This document shows, piece by piece, positions 14,847 to 23,132 of a DNA stretch of 64,000 bases. The notes beneath the pieces are model-generated. The model saw only the letters and a program-made list of their open reading frames with translations, did no database searches and was not told where the DNA came from. Source of the DNA: Centipeda infelix ATCC 43532 (GTDB lineage Bacteria > Bacillota > Negativicutes > Selenomonadales > Selenomonadaceae). The DNA lies in assembly GCF_000234095.1 (NCBI RefSeq), contig NZ_JH376797.1, positions 322,493-386,492 of the forward strand, given 5' to 3'. Positions within the stretch are counted from its first letter, which is position 1, and the number at the start of each line of letters is the position of its first letter. A program made the position numbers and the translations under genes.

Positions 14847-15253
14847 CGGCGAAAGAATATCTGAGACATATCCGCGATGCAGAGAGTGATCTGCGGAGTG
14901 CAGAGGCGGATTACCAACGCGCACGAGATGATGTTATGAATCTCAAGGCGATTGAATACGACAAGGACAAGGTCAGCAACTCACACATCGGTGATCTTTC
15001 GGATGCGATCGCAGCACTTGAGAAATACGCTGAGCGGGTCAACGCGAAATGGGATGAGCTGATTGCCATGCGCGAGGAGGCGAAGGAGAGGATTGGAGAG
15101 ATCGCAGACGGACGCTACCGTGAGGTGCTGATGCGGCGATATATCTGGGGTGAATCATGGGAGTACATTGCGGTAGGGATGGGATATAGCTTTCGGCAGG
15201 TAACACGATTGCACGGAGGTGCATTGCGGGCGATTGCGGAAAAGATGTCCTAG
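14843..15253 (+). CDS. DUF1492 late-gene transcription regulator (RinA/ArpU-like)
   Basis: A 136-residue protein. Residues 1-75 are a coiled-coil-like helical region with DAESDLRSAEADYQRARDDV. Residues ~85-135 form a sigma-70 region 4-like helix-turn-helix (LMRRYIWGESWEYIAVGMGY and the following helix). Proteins of this group close the early operon and activate late transcription in Firmicute phages. The tandem ATGTCCT repeats and extended -10 that start at its last codons are the likely target. Confidence 0.85.
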   Translation: MTAKEYLRHIRDAESDLRSAEADYQRARDDVMNLKAIEYDKDKVSNSHIGDLSDAIAALEKYAERVNAKWDELIAMREEAKERIGEIADGRYREVLMRRYIWGESWEYIAVGMGYSFRQVTRLHGGALRAIAEKMS

Positions 15254-15280
15254 AATGTCCTATACGACCTGTGATATAGT
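15245..15280 (+). promoter_or_regulatory. Candidate late promoter with tandem activator repeats
   Basis: ATGTCCT at 15245-15251 is repeated exactly ten bases later at 15255-15261. TGATATAGT (15272-15280) is an extended -10 with no good -35 box, as expected for an activator-dependent promoter. The repeats occupy the -35 zone. The DUF1492 protein encoded immediately upstream is the natural candidate activator of the late genes. Confidence 0.55.
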
Positions 15281-15318
15281 ATAACCTGGCAAGAGAAGAT
15301 GCTGAGGCGGATTCTCGG

Positions 15319-15347
15319 AGGGCACAGCTGCGGCAGTGCTCTTTTTT
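15319..15347 (+). terminator. Rho-independent terminator at the end of the early operon
   Basis: AGGGCAC / GTGCTCT stem (15319-15325 with 15336-15342, one G-T pair), ten-base loop, then TTTTT. It lies downstream of the candidate late promoter, so late transcription would have to read through or be antiterminated. Confidence 0.6.
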
Positions 15348-15378
15348 GTTGCAGAGGAGGCGGATATGTGGACAATAT

Positions 15379-15401
15379 GAAAAACCCGCCGTGTGGCGGG
15401 T
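15379..15401 (-). terminator. Terminator of the leftward hicA-hicB pair
   Basis: On the minus strand ACCCGCC, loop ACAC, GGCGGGT, followed by TTTT, lies just after the HicB stop. On the plus strand it follows the early terminator, so the two face each other. Confidence 0.8.
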
Positions 15402-15409
15402 AGTGCGTC

Positions 15410-15829
15410 TTATGCAAGAGATATTTTTTTCTCGTAAAGAGCGGTGAGTGCGTCTTGCAAGACTTTTGAGATGTTGAGTTGCTCGGCTTCGGCGAAGGTG
15501 TTGAGCCATGCGGGGATCGTGAGATTCTTACGAACGGATTTGCTGCCGTACTTTGCGGCGTATGCGTCCATGTCGAGAGAAAGCAGGGAGACAAAGCCCT
15601 CGCCAATCTCTGGATCCGGGTGAATGTCCTTGATGTTGCTTGCGGGCGGGACTTCGTTGCCGTCCTCAAGTTCACCGAGGATCCACCCCGAGGCGGCATC
15701 CTCTCCCATAGCAATTGCATTCGTAAGGCTATCCCCTTCGCTGATACAGCCGGGCAAATCGGGGACAACGACGGTAAAGCCGGGGTTCACTTCACAAGGA
15801 TAAAATACGGCGGGATATACGAGGTTCAT
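15410..15829 (-). CDS. hicB: HicB-family antitoxin
   Basis: A 139-residue protein. The N-terminal half is the degenerate RNase H-like HicB fold (YPAVFYPCEVNPGFTVVVPD, then LPGCISEGDSLTNAI). The C-terminal half (SVRKNLTIPAWLNTFAEAEQ) is a ribbon-helix-helix-type DNA-binding tail. It neutralises HicA and normally represses the operon. AAGGAGGCTTTTAT precedes the ATG, and it follows hicA with a 27-base gap. It lies opposite to all surrounding phage genes, so it is probably a lysogeny-expressed cargo pair. Confidence 0.9.
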   Translation of the reverse strand: MNLVYPAVFYPCEVNPGFTVVVPDLPGCISEGDSLTNAIAMGEDAASGWILGELEDGNEVPPASNIKDIHPDPEIGEGFVSLLSLDMDAYAAKYGSKSVRKNLTIPAWLNTFAEAEQLNISKVLQDALTALYEKKISLA

Positions 15830-15856
15830 ATAAAAGCCTCCTTTCGGAGACGGGCT

Positions 15857-16039
15857 TTATTTTAAGCCCGTCATCCGCAAGACAGATTTGACAGTTTTCG
15901 GGTCGAGGTCGCCGGGATGATTCGGTATCGTGACTTTCCCTTTCTTCTCTCTATGCTTGTAGTGCATATGCGAGCCGTTGGAGCTGTCGAGATACCAACC
16001 GTCCTTCTTGATGATGCGTTCAAGTTCCTTGAATCTCAT
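15857..16039 (-). CDS. hicA: HicA-family mRNA interferase toxin
   Basis: A 60-residue protein with a double-stranded-RNA-binding-like fold: FKELERIIKKDGWYLDSSNG, then SHMHYKH. GSH at residues 22-24 places the catalytic His at 24, and TIPNHPGDLDPKTVKSVLR closes the fold. HicA cleaves mRNA when HicB is lost. AAGGAGGGAACACG supports the ATG at 16039; the open frame extends upstream over the promoter and should not be used. Toxin first, antitoxin second is the usual hicAB order. Confidence 0.92.
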   Translation of the reverse strand: MRFKELERIIKKDGWYLDSSNGSHMHYKHREKKGKVTIPNHPGDLDPKTVKSVLRMTGLK

Positions 16040-16061
16040 CGTGTTCCCTCCTTCTGACTGT

Positions 16062-16090
16062 ATTATACGCATTATACGCATAAAGGTCAA
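16062..16090 (-). promoter_or_regulatory. hicAB promoter with tandem -10-like repeat
   Basis: Minus-strand TTGACC (+ 16085-16090) and TATAAT (16062-16067), spacer 17. A second TATAAT at 16071-16076 makes two direct copies of TATAATGCG-like sequence nine bases apart. They may be alternative -10 boxes or a HicB operator. Confidence 0.7.
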
Positions 16091-16143
16091 CATGTTTTTG
16101 AAATATTTCTTTTGGAAAGACAAACTATTTCGTGGGGGATATT

Positions 16144-16563
16144 ATGCTGAATCGAATCTGTGATATTTGCGGACGGACGGTGGTACAGGGGCGGAGTTGT
16201 CCATGTCAAGCACAACGGCATCGCACCTATGACCGTGAGCGGCGGGACAAGAACAAAGCTGCGTTCTACCACGGGAAAGCATGGCAAAGAACCGCCAAGG
16301 CGGCGCGCATACGCGCCCGCTATGCGGATGAAGTCATATATGCAGAGACAGGGCGCATTGTTCCGGGCGCAGTCGTCCACCACATCGAGCCGATCGGGGA
16401 AAATCCTGCGCGTAAATTGGACATGGATAATCTTATTTTTGTATCGGCGCGGACGCATAAAGAGATTCATGACGCCTATCAAAAGAATCCGCGTGCAAAG
16501 CGTGCAATGCAGGAAAAGCTCGCGGCAATCCGCAGGAAAATAGATGGGGCGGGGGAGGGGTAA
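16144..16563 (+). CDS. HNH endonuclease
   Basis: A 139-residue protein with a Cys knuckle at the N-terminus (CDICGR, then SCPCQ) and the HNH core VVHHIEPIGENPARKLDMDN, which gives the paired His and the metal-binding Asn. Small HNH proteins sit directly upstream of the terminase genes in HK97-type phages and are needed for DNA packaging with the terminase. The start at 16144 follows GGGGGA; GTG at 16132 is less likely. Confidence 0.9.
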   Translation: MLNRICDICGRTVVQGRSCPCQAQRHRTYDRERRDKNKAAFYHGKAWQRTAKAARIRARYADEVIYAETGRIVPGAVVHHIEPIGENPARKLDMDNLIFVSARTHKEIHDAYQKNPRAKRAMQEKLAAIRRKIDGAGEG

Positions 16564-16682
16564 AAAAGTTTGGAGCAGGAAATATAAAACCGCGTCCGGT
16601 CTTTTTTCTTGGAAAAATGCCAGAAATGAAATTTTTAGGGACGATTGAAATAATACAGAACAATAAGAGAGGAGGGGCAGCG

Positions 16683-17153
16683 ATGGCGGGACGACCGCGC
16701 AAGGCAGTCGGTGTTTCCAAAGGGAAAATCGGCAAAGAGAAGCAACTGAATCGAAAGGTACAAGAATCGAAGATCAAGGTTGACCGCCTCCAACTCGAGG
16801 AGGGCGCACCGGATTGGCTCTCGCCCGATGCGGCTGAGGAGTATATGCGCATTGTCCATGAGGCGGGCAAGATCGATCTGCTTGATAACATCGACCGTGC
16901 GTTCCTTGCCATCTACGCAGATAATTATGACCGCTATACGAAAGCAAGTGCCGCGCTGCAAAAGGAGGGGTTGACTGTGATGACGGAGGACGGCGAGTTC
17001 CCGTCTCTGTACATCAAGATTGCAAACGACGCGGCGACGCAGATTCATCGATGTTCGACGAAGCTGGGACTTGCGGCGACCGACCGTCTGAAGCTCATTG
17101 TGCCGACGGCAACGGATGATAAGCCGAAAAACAAATTCTTGAAATTTCTGTAG
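16683..17153 (+). CDS. terS: Terminase small subunit, P27 family
   Basis: A 156-residue protein starting MAGRPRKAVGVSKGKIGKEK, a basic N-terminus typical of P27-type small terminases. It is followed by PDWLSPDAAEEYMRIVHEAG and a helical region with YDRYTKASAALQKEG. The protein recognises phage DNA and recruits the large subunit. AGAGAGGAGGGGCAGC precedes the ATG. The stop is separated by only eleven bases from the small ORF that overlaps the large subunit. Confidence 0.9.
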   Translation: MAGRPRKAVGVSKGKIGKEKQLNRKVQESKIKVDRLQLEEGAPDWLSPDAAEEYMRIVHEAGKIDLLDNIDRAFLAIYADNYDRYTKASAALQKEGLTVMTEDGEFPSLYIKIANDAATQIHRCSTKLGLAATDRLKLIVPTATDDKPKNKFLKFL

Positions 17154-17164
17154 GAGGATGCGAC

Positions 17165-17215
17165 ATGGAGAAAAAGAGGCGACGTTCCCCGCCCATACAC
17201 GGGGACGGGCAGTGA
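17165..17215 (+). CDS. 16-codon ORF overlapping the terminase start, possible leader
   Basis: AGGAGG at 17153-17158, seven bases ahead of ATG 17165, opens MEKKRRRSPPIHGDGQ and a TGA at 17213. The stop overlaps a GTG at 17212 (GTGA) that is in frame with the terminase. This is the geometry of translational coupling through a short leader peptide. There is no independent evidence that the peptide is made. Confidence 0.4.
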   Translation: MEKKRRRSPPIHGDGQ

Positions 17216-18957
17216 CTGACAGGACAACGGCGTATGCGCGGCGGATTGTCGACGGGAAAAAGATATGCGGTTGGACGGAGTATCAGGCGTGCAAACGCCA
17301 CCTTGACGATATGGCGGATAAGGATTTTCCCTATATCTTTGATGTGAAGGCGGCGGAATATCACATCGACCTCGCCAATCAACTCACCATCGGCGAAGGA
17401 CGGACGACGGCACGCCTGACAACGCGCGGATTTCAGAACTTCATCATCGGGAGTTTGTTTGGCTGGCGCAGGAAAAGATCAGTCCTGCGCCGCTTCCGTG
17501 AGGGCTATATTCAACTCGCACGGCAAAACGGGAAGTCGTTTCTCGCCGGGGAGATGTGCAATGACTTTGCAACGTTTGCGGGCTATCAGCACGGGCGCAT
17601 CTACTGCACGGCGACGAAACAAAAACAGGCGAATATAGTATGGGAGGAGGTCGTTAAATTTATATCCTCCGACCCTGATCTCGCAGAACTGTACAAGGTG
17701 CGTGAGTATGACCACACCATCCGCTCCCTTGTCACAAATACGACCATAGAAGCCATTGGCAGAGACACAAAGTCCGCCGATGGCTTCCGCTCTATTCTGG
17801 CAATCGTGGATGAATACCATGCGCACCCGACTGACCAGATGTATAAACTCATGCTGGATGGTCAGATTGCCGTGGACAATGCGCTCACGCTTGCCATAAC
17901 AACGGCGGGCTTTAACCTGAACGCACCGTGCTATGAGCAGTATCAATTCTGCAAAAAGATACTATCGGGAAACGTTCGCAAGGATTCGCTCTTCATTTTC
18001 ATCACGGAGATGGATGAGGATGATGATATATGGGAGCCGAAGAACTGGGCAAAGGCGAATCCGCTGAACCTATGGAATCCCGATGATACGCTCAATGATG
18101 AGATGATTGCCCGTATGGCGGAGAAGGCAATCGACGCACGCGAGAAGCAGGGGAACGACCTTGTGAACTTCCAGACCAAAACACTGAATCGTTGGGTGGA
18201 GTACACTGGCGGCGGACTTCTTGACCTTGCGGCGTGGCGTTCGTGCGCGTCGGATGAGACGCTTGCGGATATGCGCGGGCGTTCGTGCTATCTCGGCATT
18301 GACCTTTCAAGCGGCGGTGATCTCACCAGTATCGCACTGCTCTTCCCAGGTGAAGATGAGGAAGTTTATCTATGGTCGCACAGTTATCTGCCGGAGCTGC
18401 GTCTTGCCGAACATATCCGAACGGATGACGCTCCCTATGGTGTATGGAAAGATGCGGGACTGCTCACGCTCACGAGTGGTATCTATGGTGTCAAGACAGA
18501 TTACAAATACATCATCGCCGACCTTGTGCGCATCATCGAGGCGTATGAGATCGAGATTATCGGTTGTGGCTACGACAGTCACAATGCGAGCGCATTCCTG
18601 TCCGACCTGGAGGCGGTTCTTCCCTGTGACCTCACCGAGATCAAACAGTCCGCGCGTGCACTGAACGACGCAACGAAGGATTTTCAGTTGTCCGTGAAGG
18701 CGGGTAAGGTGCGCTATGACCGTCAAAACGCACTGCTCACATGGAGCATGGTGAATGCAGTCATATCCGCGCCGAACTCGTTCGGTGAGATCAAGATTGA
18801 CAAGATGACGCAGACGAATCGGATTGATCCGTGTGATGCTGTCATGGACGCATGGGCGGTGTATTTTCACGGACACAACAACGCTGTTGTGGATGCGGAG
18901 GAGGCACTGTCTATCTGGTTGGAAGTAACAGCAGGGGGAGGTGAAGAAAAGAGTTGA
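17212..18957 (+). CDS. terL: Terminase large subunit
   Basis: 581 residues from GTG 17212. The ATPase half has Walker A RQNGKS at 104-109 and Walker B IVDEYH with Asp 200-Glu 201. The nuclease half begins with YLGIDLSSGGDL, supplying the first metal-binding Asp, and has a later GCGYDSHNA. This is the motor that packages DNA and cuts it. An in-frame ATG at 17158 would add 18 residues, but it overlaps the AGGAGG itself. I therefore prefer the GTG, fed by the overlapping 16-codon ORF. The end overlaps the portal start. Confidence 0.93.
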   Translation: MTDRTTAYARRIVDGKKICGWTEYQACKRHLDDMADKDFPYIFDVKAAEYHIDLANQLTIGEGRTTARLTTRGFQNFIIGSLFGWRRKRSVLRRFREGYIQLARQNGKSFLAGEMCNDFATFAGYQHGRIYCTATKQKQANIVWEEVVKFISSDPDLAELYKVREYDHTIRSLVTNTTIEAIGRDTKSADGFRSILAIVDEYHAHPTDQMYKLMLDGQIAVDNALTLAITTAGFNLNAPCYEQYQFCKKILSGNVRKDSLFIFITEMDEDDDIWEPKNWAKANPLNLWNPDDTLNDEMIARMAEKAIDAREKQGNDLVNFQTKTLNRWVEYTGGGLLDLAAWRSCASDETLADMRGRSCYLGIDLSSGGDLTSIALLFPGEDEEVYLWSHSYLPELRLAEHIRTDDAPYGVWKDAGLLTLTSGIYGVKTDYKYIIADLVRIIEAYEIEIIGCGYDSHNASAFLSDLEAVLPCDLTEIKQSARALNDATKDFQLSVKAGKVRYDRQNALLTWSMVNAVISAPNSFGEIKIDKMTQTNRIDPCDAVMDAWAVYFHGHNNAVVDAEEALSIWLEVTAGGGEEKS

Positions 18958-20183
18958 AAATCATGGACAATGTCAAGCGGCTCTTTCGCAATGAGGCAGA
19001 GGGCGGTGTGACGCTTGCGGATATGCACGATTTTTTCTTTCGCGGAGGCAGTGCGGGGGATGGTCCCGACCTCTCGGAGATCACCTATTTTACCTGCCTC
19101 AAAACGCTTGGCGAATCCATCGGGAAAATGCCTGTCTACCTCATGGACAGCAATAAAGAGCGCGTCACGGGGCACGAGACGGCACGTCTCTTGAGTGTGC
19201 AGCCGAACAGCATCATGACGCCACTCCAATTTTTCACAACGCTTGAATATCACCGCAACCACTACGGGAACGCCTATGTGCTGATTGAACGTGACCGTGC
19301 CCGCCTCAAGAATCTGCATATCCTGCATCCGCAGCGCGTGCAGGTGTGGGTGAACAATACGGACACCTACACTGACCGCCGCTATTTCTACCGATACGCC
19401 GACAACCAAACGGGAAAGGAATACTGGATTTCGCCCGATGATATGCTTCACCTAAGGGCGTGGGTTACGGATGATACGGGGCTTGTCGGAAAGTCTGTGC
19501 GGCAGATACTCGCCGAGAATATGGCTGGAAACAAAGCCTCGCAGAAGTTTTTGAGCGACCTCTACCGCAAAGGCCTCACGGCGAATGCGGTTGTGAAATA
19601 TGTCGGCGACCTAAAAAAACAGGGACAGGACGCGATGCTCAAACGCCTTGACGAACAGGCACGTGACAATTCGCGGCGGCTCATCACACTGCCCATTGGG
19701 GCGGACATCCAGACGCTTGACCTAAAACTCACAGATTCGCAGTTTTACGAACTGAAACGCTATTCCGCGCTGCAGGTCGCGGCTGCGTTTGGTGTCAACC
19801 CCGATCATCTGAATGACTATACGAAGTCCAGCTACAACAACAGTGCCATGCAGAACCTTCAATTCTACGTGAATACCCTGCTCTATAATGTCTCGCTCTA
19901 TGAACAGGAGATGAACCGCAAGCTCCTCACGGAAACTGAGCAGATGGCGGGGAAGGGCTTCAAGTTCAATGTATGGGTGATTCTGCGCGGTGACCCGTCG
20001 CAGCAGGCAGACATTCTACAAAAAATGGTACAGTCGGCAATCTACAGCCCGAACGAGGCGCGCGCCAAGCTCGACAGTCCGCCGTGCGCGGGCGGTGATG
20101 TGCATATGGTGAACGGCTCGTATGTGAAGCTGGAGGATATCGGAAAGGCATACGCTGGGAGAGGAGGTGATACACATGATTGA
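18954..20183 (+). CDS. Phage portal protein, HK97 type
   Basis: A 409-residue protein. Early residues LFRNEAEGGVTLADMHDF, then YFTCLKTLGESIGKMPVYLM and the FFTTLEYHRNHYGNAYVLIE segment, are classic HK97-like portal features. Later come a HLRAW segment and the GVNPDHLNDY loop. Twelve copies form the channel through which DNA enters and leaves the head. TTG 18954 overlaps the terminase stop; ATG 18963 is the alternative start. GGGGGAGGTGAAG upstream fits the TTG better. Confidence 0.92.
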   Translation: MKIMDNVKRLFRNEAEGGVTLADMHDFFFRGGSAGDGPDLSEITYFTCLKTLGESIGKMPVYLMDSNKERVTGHETARLLSVQPNSIMTPLQFFTTLEYHRNHYGNAYVLIERDRARLKNLHILHPQRVQVWVNNTDTYTDRRYFYRYADNQTGKEYWISPDDMLHLRAWVTDDTGLVGKSVRQILAENMAGNKASQKFLSDLYRKGLTANAVVKYVGDLKKQGQDAMLKRLDEQARDNSRRLITLPIGADIQTLDLKLTDSQFYELKRYSALQVAAAFGVNPDHLNDYTKSSYNNSAMQNLQFYVNTLLYNVSLYEQEMNRKLLTETEQMAGKGFKFNVWVILRGDPSQQADILQKMVQSAIYSPNEARAKLDSPPCAGGDVHMVNGSYVKLEDIGKAYAGRGGDTHD

Positions 20184-20934
20184 AATACGAAACGAGACGG
20201 CGGAGAGTGCAGAACTCTACATTTCAGGCAATATCATCGACGATGACACTGGTGGGCTGATTGATGCGTGGTATGAGAATAGCACGGGCTATCAATGGCC
20301 GGATAAAATCCGGCAGCAGCTTGACAGCCTGCGTGGGAAAGACCTCACGATCTATATCAATTCGGATGGCGGGAGCGTACCGGCGGGTGTTGCCATGGCA
20401 AACATGATTGAACGACATGACGGCCGTACAACGGCAATCGTAGACGGATGGTGCTGCTCGATTGCAACGCAGATATTCTTTGCGGCGGATGTGCGCAGGA
20501 TACCGGCAAACGCCTATTTGATGATTCATAAACCCGCCGTCTATGGCGCGGCCGGCAATGCGGATGATCTGCGCCGCGAAGCCGATGTTCTGGATACGAT
20601 TCAGCAGGGACTTGAAGCGACCTATCGGAAGGCTGCGCATGAGGAGGTGACCGATGCGGACATTCACGCGATGGTCAATGAGGAGACGTGGCTGACAGGG
20701 GAACAGGCGGCGGAGTTTTTTCATGTAGATGTGCTGGAATCCGCGCGCATGGCGGCATGCGTCGGCAGCGTGAAATTCATGAAGGATGTTCCCGCCGATG
20801 TGCGTCTTGTTGAGCATAAAGAGGACGCTGCCAAAGAGCAGCAGGATGAGAAAAAATGCTGCCAAAAGGCAGCGCAGGTAAGCAAGGCACGGGTGGCAAT
20901 CGCCCTTGCCCTCGCGAAAGGAGCGACAATCTAA
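20176..20934 (+). CDS. Head maturation protease, ClpP-like (S14)
   Basis: A 252-residue protein with the ClpP fold. INSDGGSVPAGVAMANMI forms the oxyanion region, WCCSIAT places the nucleophile at Ser95, and LMIHKP places the active His at 118. A lysine-rich tail follows. In this phage type it digests the capsid scaffold domain during head maturation. The start is ATG 20176 behind GAGGAGGTGATAC. The TAA overlaps the capsid gene's ATG, so the two are translated together. Confidence 0.92.
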   Translation: MIEIRNETAESAELYISGNIIDDDTGGLIDAWYENSTGYQWPDKIRQQLDSLRGKDLTIYINSDGGSVPAGVAMANMIERHDGRTTAIVDGWCCSIATQIFFAADVRRIPANAYLMIHKPAVYGAAGNADDLRREADVLDTIQQGLEATYRKAAHEEVTDADIHAMVNEETWLTGEQAAEFFHVDVLESARMAACVGSVKFMKDVPADVRLVEHKEDAAKEQQDEKKCCQKAAQVSKARVAIALALAKGATI

Positions 20935-22061
20935 TGAAAAAGTCGGATGAACTCAAGAAGATCGTGGACGAACTGCGCCGTGAGGTCGAAAACCTCCAGC
21001 AGGAGGAACGCTATGAGGAGGCGGCCAAGCAGGCGAAGGAGCTGACGAACGCCGTTCATCAGTATGAGGCGGCGGTCGCTATGGAGACTGCACAGCGTGC
21101 GGACTTTGTAGGGAGTGCCGCGCCAATTCAAACAGCCCCTGTGAGTGATGCGGTCATGCGCAACCGTGTTTTTAACAAGCTCGTTCTGGGGCGTACATTG
21201 GACGAACAGGATCTTGAATTTGTGAATCAGATTGGCTCGCCGGGCATGGTTGAAGGGACGCCGGGCAAGGGCGGCTACCTCGTACCTGAGGAGCAGATGA
21301 CGCAGATTCGCGAATATCGCAAGGCGTACACCGCGCTGAAGGATTTTGCGCATGTGCAGCAGGCAGGCAGCACGTCGGGCAAAATGCCGACGCTCGGCGA
21401 TGAGACCGGAAAGCTCGTTGCGTTTGAGGAGCTGAACAGCATCCAGCAGTCGGACTTTGACTTCGGGCAGCTGAAGTACGAGATCAAGGACTATGGCGAT
21501 ATCATCCCCGTGTCGAATCAGCTGCTTGACGATGCCGATGTGAATATCACGGGAATCATCGGTCAGCGTTTCGCACGCAAGGCGGTCAACACCGAAAACG
21601 ATGAGATCCTGAAGCTCCTCAAGAAGCTCACTGCGGAGGCGGTGACGGACGCGAAGGGCTTCATGAAGGTGCTCAATGTGAGCCTTGACCCCGCCTACTA
21701 TGCGAACGCGCGCATCCTGACGAATCAGGACGGCTTCCAGTGGCTCTCCGAACTCGAGGACGCGCAGAAGCGACCTTTGCTTGTGCCCGATGTTGCCGCG
21801 CCCGACACCTACCGTTTCCGTGGTAAGGAGATCATCGTCGTATCGAACGGGACACTTCCGACGCCGGCGAAGAAGGTGCCGTTCTACATCGGTAGCTTTG
21901 CGGACTATGTCGCATTCTTTGAGCGCGCGGGCGTTGAGATTGCCGTTTCGCAGGACTTCCTTTTCGACAAGTATGCAACCGCTCTGCGCTGCGTGGAGCG
22001 TTTCGGCGTTGTTGCAGATGATAAGGACGCCGTGAAGCTGGCACAGGTGACATTGGCGTAA
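20934..22061 (+). CDS. Major capsid protein, HK97 fold
   Basis: A 375-residue protein. The first ~65 residues are a charged coiled coil (ELKKIVDELRREVENLQQEE), the delta domain that acts as scaffold and is removed by the protease upstream. The rest is the HK97-fold shell protein, with GGYLVPEEQMTQIREYRKAY and a typical C-terminal VEIAVSQDFLFDKYATALRC. The cleavage point probably lies shortly before RNRVFNKLVLGR, but I cannot fix it. The start overlaps the protease stop. Confidence 0.94.
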   Translation: MKKSDELKKIVDELRREVENLQQEERYEEAAKQAKELTNAVHQYEAAVAMETAQRADFVGSAAPIQTAPVSDAVMRNRVFNKLVLGRTLDEQDLEFVNQIGSPGMVEGTPGKGGYLVPEEQMTQIREYRKAYTALKDFAHVQQAGSTSGKMPTLGDETGKLVAFEELNSIQQSDFDFGQLKYEIKDYGDIIPVSNQLLDDADVNITGIIGQRFARKAVNTENDEILKLLKKLTAEAVTDAKGFMKVLNVSLDPAYYANARILTNQDGFQWLSELEDAQKRPLLVPDVAAPDTYRFRGKEIIVVSNGTLPTPAKKVPFYIGSFADYVAFFERAGVEIAVSQDFLFDKYATALRCVERFGVVADDKDAVKLAQVTLA

Positions 22062-22076
22062 GGAAGGAGGTACGTC

Positions 22077-22376
22077 ATGGCGGTGACGCTTGAGCAGGTC
22101 AAGACGTACCTGCGCGTTGACCTTGACATTGAAGATGACCTCATCAAGTACTGTATGCAGGGCGCGGAGTCGTACCTTGTGAATGCGATTGACAATTTCA
22201 CGAAAAATTGCAAGCACGAGGACTTCGCGGCGTCGGCGGACATCCTGCGCCTTGCGGTCATCGCTGAGATGTACGTCCATCGCGACAGCCTCGACGAGAA
22301 GACGCAGGAGTTCCCGTATTTCATTCGTTCGATGATAACGCAGCTACAGAACTATGTTCCGGAAGGTGCGCCATGA
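22077..22376 (+). CDS. Head-tail connector, gp6-like
   Basis: A 99-residue all-helical protein. MAVTLEQVKTYLRVDLDIED with an EDDLIKYCMQGAESYL helix is the typical opening of phage gp6-like (HK97 gp6 / SPP1 gp15) connectors, which form a ring below the portal. GGAAGGAGGTACGTC precedes the ATG. It overlaps the next gene by four bases. Confidence 0.87.
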   Translation: MAVTLEQVKTYLRVDLDIEDDLIKYCMQGAESYLVNAIDNFTKNCKHEDFAASADILRLAVIAEMYVHRDSLDEKTQEFPYFIRSMITQLQNYVPEGAP

Positions 22377-22696
22377 TTCGCGCGGCGCGCCTGCGTCATC
22401 GAATCGAGATCCTGCGTCCCTCATATGGGGAGGATGTAGGATTCGGCGGGTTGGAGGGGTATGCGTCCGAGGGCATGGCTTGGGCGGAGTTCCTGCGCCC
22501 ACGTTTCACACAATCGGATGCGATGGGAAGCGGAGTCGCGACTGAGATCACACAGGGCATACGGATCCGACCTCGTCCCATTGAAAAGGGGTGGAAAGTC
22601 CGGCGCGGCGATGAGGAATTCCATGTTCTCCATGTCGATGACAGTACGGCGGGTGAGATTATCCTGACAACGAAAGGAGTTGACCCGGGTGGCTAA
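22373..22696 (+). CDS. Head closure / head-tail adaptor protein
   Basis: A 107-residue beta-rich protein. RLRHRIEILRPSYGEDVGFG near the start and WKVRRGDEEFHVLHVDD near the end match the SPP1 gp16-type head-completion family. It closes the portal after packaging and joins head to tail. It lies between the gp6-like connector and the HK97 gp10-like gene, the normal order. Confidence 0.85.
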   Translation: MIRAARLRHRIEILRPSYGEDVGFGGLEGYASEGMAWAEFLRPRFTQSDAMGSGVATEITQGIRIRPRPIEKGWKVRRGDEEFHVLHVDDSTAGEIILTTKGVDPGG

Positions 22697-23132
22697 GTCT
22701 ATCAAGATTTTTGCGAACATCAGAGAAGAAGCATTTCGTGCGATGGTGGACGTACAGAAATACGATGAAAAGACGCAAAAGGAGATTCGACAGGCGACGC
22801 GGGACGGTGTTGCAGCTGTCCATGCCGCCGCCGTGCGTACCGCCCCAATTCGGGCGACGGGTAATTTGCGTAAGGGCATTGAGCAGGAGTTCGACGAAAA
22901 AACGTGTTCGGGCAAAGTTCGTGCAACCGCGCCACATTCTCATCTTGTGGAATTTGGCACGCGTGAGCGCGTTACGGCTCCCATTCGTAAAAAGGCGCTG
23001 AAAATTGGTGAGGGATTTGTGCGTGGGTGGACGTTTACCGGGAAAATGCCAAAGAAACCGTTTATGCGCCCGGCCATTGAAAAAGAACGTCCCAACATCG
23101 AGGCGCGCATAGAAAAGGCGGTGAAGCCGTGA
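22689..23132 (+). CDS. HK97 gp10-like tail-joining protein
   Basis: A 147-residue protein. VHAAAVRTAPIRATGNLRKG followed by HLVEFGTRERV is the HK97-gp10 family signature. It belongs to the head-tail connection or tail completion group. I use GTG 22689 because AAAGGAG lies nine bases upstream; an open frame from TTG 22680 would leave the ribosome site too close. Confidence 0.85.
   Translation: MAKSIKIFANIREEAFRAMVDVQKYDEKTQKEIRQATRDGVAAVHAAAVRTAPIRATGNLRKGIEQEFDEKTCSGKVRATAPHSHLVEFGTRERVTAPIRKKALKIGEGFVRGWTFTGKMPKKPFMRPAIEKERPNIEARIEKAVKP

Noticed and set aside
20931-22280. 449-residue leftward open frame opposite the capsid gene
   Set aside because: Low-complexity Arg/His/Leu sequence without motifs; the capsid protein on the other strand is certain.
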